DNA from: Acanthochromis polyacanthus
Lineage: Eukaryota; Chordata; Actinopteri; Pomacentridae
NCBI RefSeq assembly: GCF_021347895.1
Contig: NC_067125.1
Span: forward strand, 9,134,768-9,198,767
Length of the DNA stretch: 64,000 nt
Reading direction: 5' to 3'
In this document: one piece after another, positions 61,143 to 64,000 of the stretch
Position numbering within the stretch: the first letter of the stretch is position 1
How the letters are laid out: every line of letters begins with the position of its first letter
The notes under the pieces: generated by a model
Seen by the model: only the letters and a program-made list of their open reading frames with translations
The model's database searches: none
What the model was told of the DNA's origin: nothing
Made by a program: the position numbers and the translations under genes

Positions 61143-63440
61143 ATTCCAAAACAAGTTTTTATTGGCCAATTTACAGAAAGTGCTGTAGTGACCATTCCAA
61201 AGAAAAACAGACCAAAGAGTCCAGAGAAAAAATAAATAAAACTGAAATTAAAAAACTTTTACACATTATACAAGGTTTCGATGTTAATTTCACCGTCCTC
61301 TTCTAAAACAAATGTCAGGACAACATTAGGGCTCGGGCCGATGCAAAATCCACCAAAGATTTCAAGGAGGGGGTGCAAGATGGGAGGTGATGTCACAAGA
61401 CCAGGTGTCACAGCAGATGAGGAAAACTCTTAAACAACATATGAGATCTTTACATGAACATACAGTAGAGCTACAGTATACACATACAGTAGGTTCTCCC
61501 AGCTTTACCCACAGGCTCACTAGGTCAGAGCAGGACATTTTCCAGTGTTTGTGACTTGAACCAAACCCTTGGATTTGTCTATGGCAGACAGACCGTGCAT
61601 ACAAACAAGTCTGTTTTCTTGCACCGAGGCTTTCTATTTTATTATTATTTTAATTCCTTGCTATCAAACATTACAGACGGACTGGATTCAGGATGGTCAC
61701 GGCCAGAGATTAATGCCCTTTCACTTTAAGGTGAAAAAAACTTCGACTGGGTTTTCTGATTAGGTCAAATGTGAGACAATGCCAAACACGCTCCCTTCTC
61801 ACTTCTCTCTTAAAGTTGCACCAGGCAGCTTCACAAGCTGGCGACCTCGAGTGCTGGTTAATGAAGTGGGATTTATGTGATGTGACATCAACCCCAACAC
61901 CTAAACTTCCTCCATTAATGCTGCATTTCATTCAAAGTTTGAAGTTTGGCAAAGTTTCTTGCAGGTCTGGTGTAATTGCAGTTTCTGTGCTCGCCAGAAA
62001 TCCAATTTAAGCTGAAAGGATGCATTTGTCGTTTGAAAACAGGATGAGTCATGTTAAGTCAGGGATATATGTTAGCATCAGGCAGCTCCATGCCGCTTGG
62101 ACTTTATAACTGATAAACACAGCGCTTTACTGACTTATCAGCCAAGTCATTTTTATATGCAAATTATATCTCACCTCAAATATGAGTGATATCTAAGCAT
62201 CGTTAACAAGTGTATTGATAAGTAACAACTAAAAATTATGCCGAGACTGGGTTCTGAAAAGTGTTATATCTACAATAAATGATTTTTGGCCTTTTTGAAA
62301 CATAGCATCTACAGCACACGTTATTATTTTTAATATTGTTTGCTGAAAATAGCTGTCTGCTGCTGCTTGAAATGACTGATGATGGAATGATGGAATGCTG
62401 AGACTGAACCAAAGCTGCAAGTTGTGAAACCAAAACAACGAGCTAAAAGGTGCTAATTCACTTTATAGAGATCAGTGAGCTGCTTCAGTGATAATTATCT
62501 GTTGGGTTGTCGTTATAAGCAATACCTTTAATTTTACACGTACCAATTTAACTCGTTTTTAATCTAAAGATACGGATTAGTGCAGCTTTAATGTTCATAA
62601 CAATATGTGCATTCTTTATTATAGTCATATTTGAGCTTTATTTTTCCAGTCATTCCTTACATTTTTTTGCATTTGAAGTTACATGCATATTTTTTATCAT
62701 ATTTTTTAATCTATATTTATTTTAATCAGTCAAAATAAAGGGAACCTGATCAAGTCATGTGATATTTTGTTAAAAAATGATTTCCAACCCACTAACCCAA
62801 AAGATCTTGCCTGATACATACTTAACACCTTGTTATAAAATATTGCTGTTAGCATTGCCCTTCTATGAACTCTCTAATGCAGCATTAATGACAAGAAGTC
62901 ATGTATCATTGTTTCAATGAGTTTTTTTGTTTCGGATGCTGATTTTGTGACCACACTGACAACATGATTAGTGACAAGATGCTCTTCTCCGATTGGTACA
63001 CCGGTATTTTTTAATTTTACTTTTATTTTTACATGTACTTCTCACCGAGTGCAGCTTTATTTGACCCGATCACTATGGAGGCAGTGGCACATCTGCCCCA
63101 ACGAACCCAAGCCGACATCAGCTGGAATTAGCTGAACACTGAGCTAGAAACACACACAGAGGACTCAGGGATCGGTTCTGGAAAGACTCCTGCAGGCTAA
63201 GGGTTCGGGGTGTGTACATACACATGAAGAGGTGGCGTGTGTGTTGTGTACAGGTGGAAAGGAAGGGTTTTATTTCTGGGTGGACGATGTGGGGCTGGAC
63301 TGGTGGGTTAGGGGTAAGTGGGGGGGTTGGGTCACCTACTATACTCAATATTTACAAGAAAGGAGCGTATAAAAATGTACAAGGAGACTCCTCTGACTTT
63401 CCCAAAAACCCAGAACTCAGACCCGTCGGCTAGTTCAACA
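61143..63440 (-). other. Possible 3' UTR of a minus-strand gene beyond the right edge
   Basis: On the minus strand this low-repeat, AT-rich sequence ends with GGCCAATAAAAACTTG (AATAAA at 61158-61163), followed by GT-rich DNA, the usual layout of a vertebrate cleavage site. Other minus-strand AATAAA motifs lie at 63269-63274 and 63056-63061. No coding exon is identified. A CTGTCGCAG acceptor-like site next to ACGTCATGTTGAACTAG (about 63435-63460) is suggestive but weak. It could equally be ordinary intergenic DNA. Confidence 0.25.
61158..61163 (-). promoter_or_regulatory. Candidate poly(A) signal (minus strand)
   Basis: AATAAA on the minus strand with a GT-rich stretch about 30 bases downstream. 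It supports, but does not prove, a transcript end here. Confidence 0.35.
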
Positions 63441-64000
63441 TGACGTCTGCGACAGCACACTGATCATCTTTTTTTGTTTTGTTTGTTTTTGAGTACCATT
63501 GAAAATATGCTATTTCTGTAAAATCACCTGGCTTTGCCACATAGGCTAGAATAAAGACTGATAAATAACATGAAGTATACAAACCAAAAATAGTCTCAGT
63601 TTCTTTACTTTTGCAACTCATTTTTCTTAAATAAAGGCTGTTTTGCATTTGTTTTCTTCTTTTTTTAAAGATGGGACATCAGAAATCTTTGACACATCAA
63701 ACTGAACAGATGGTGCAGGGTTTAACTGACAAAATGAGTTTCATACAACTTTGTTTCTCTAAAGACTGCAGTTGTGGCATAGATTGTAATGAGAGGGAGA
63801 GATCATTGATGGGAAAACATCTCTCTGGGTATGACCTAATTTTGGAGAGCTGTTCCTTTAAGAAGGATGAGAGTCATTTGATTGTGGAGTAGTTTTAGTG
63901 TCATATTATTTCTTATCAGCTGTATAAAACGGGAGGCTTTTCTGACAAGGCTAAGGTTAAATCACTGCACTGTGTTTGTGTGTGTGGTTCAGTGTAGTCT

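Overview
The window looks like nuclear DNA of a teleost fish, probably a percomorph. The basis is its dense load of fish-type repeats: Tc1-like transposon remnants, hAT-type MITEs with 7-8 bp target-site duplications, reverse-oriented tRNA-SINE tails, long CA/GT microsatellites and tandem tRNA genes. It is mostly non-coding. The species and chromosome cannot be told from the sequence alone.

Left part (1-14760): the only protein-coding exon I can support is at 13293-13420 (+). It is the last coding exon of an SPSB1/SPSB4-type SPRY-domain/SOCS-box protein and encodes the SOCS box that recruits Elongin B/C and Cullin-5. Its 3' UTR ends near a poly(A) signal at 14736. No SPRY exon is visible, so positions 1-13292 are probably the 3' part of a long intron. 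This stretch holds a few old MITEs and one copy of an unclassified interspersed repeat.

Middle (14760-38145): intergenic DNA with dispersed repeats. These are a Tc1-like transposase pseudogene (17874-18930), a Tc1-type MITE (19351-19709), the 3' end of a non-LTR retrotransposon (about 21842-22060), several tRNA-SINE-type copies (26.6-27.3 and 31.7-32.3 kb), a 570-bp fold-back hAT-like element with GATAACC target duplications (35894-36463), a 488-bp hAT-like element with GTTTAAAG duplications (36893-37380) and a second Tc1-type MITE (37749-38102).

Satellite locus (38146-57803): this is the most striking part. An AT-rich satellite of about 153-bp monomers runs for about 17 kb (38285-55405). 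It carries 25 in-register copies of a cassette with tRNA-like A and B boxes that looks tRNA-Lys-derived. The left 10 kb is a young higher-order repeat with an a-b-b cassette order and a period of about 2.15 kb. The right 7 kb is older and more diverged. The array abuts a tandem array with an exact 756-bp period. Each of its two full units holds one intact tRNA-Phe(GAA) gene and one D-arm-deleted tRNA-Phe pseudogene on the minus strand, and a third truncated unit holds only a pseudogene. A fold-back element arm lies on both sides of the whole locus (38146-38270 and 57474-57803).

Right part (57804-64000): a mosaic of diverged repeats sharing 'GGGGAC' blocks, split by an LTR-retroelement integrase relic and a Tc1-type terminus (58.3-61.1 kb), with (AC)n and (ACGC)n microsatellites. 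The final 2.9 kb is low-repeat sequence and may be the 3' UTR of a minus-strand gene lying beyond the window. No operon-like gene cooperation is present. The coherent biology is the last exon of one gene plus a Pol III-promoter-rich tandem-repeat locus.
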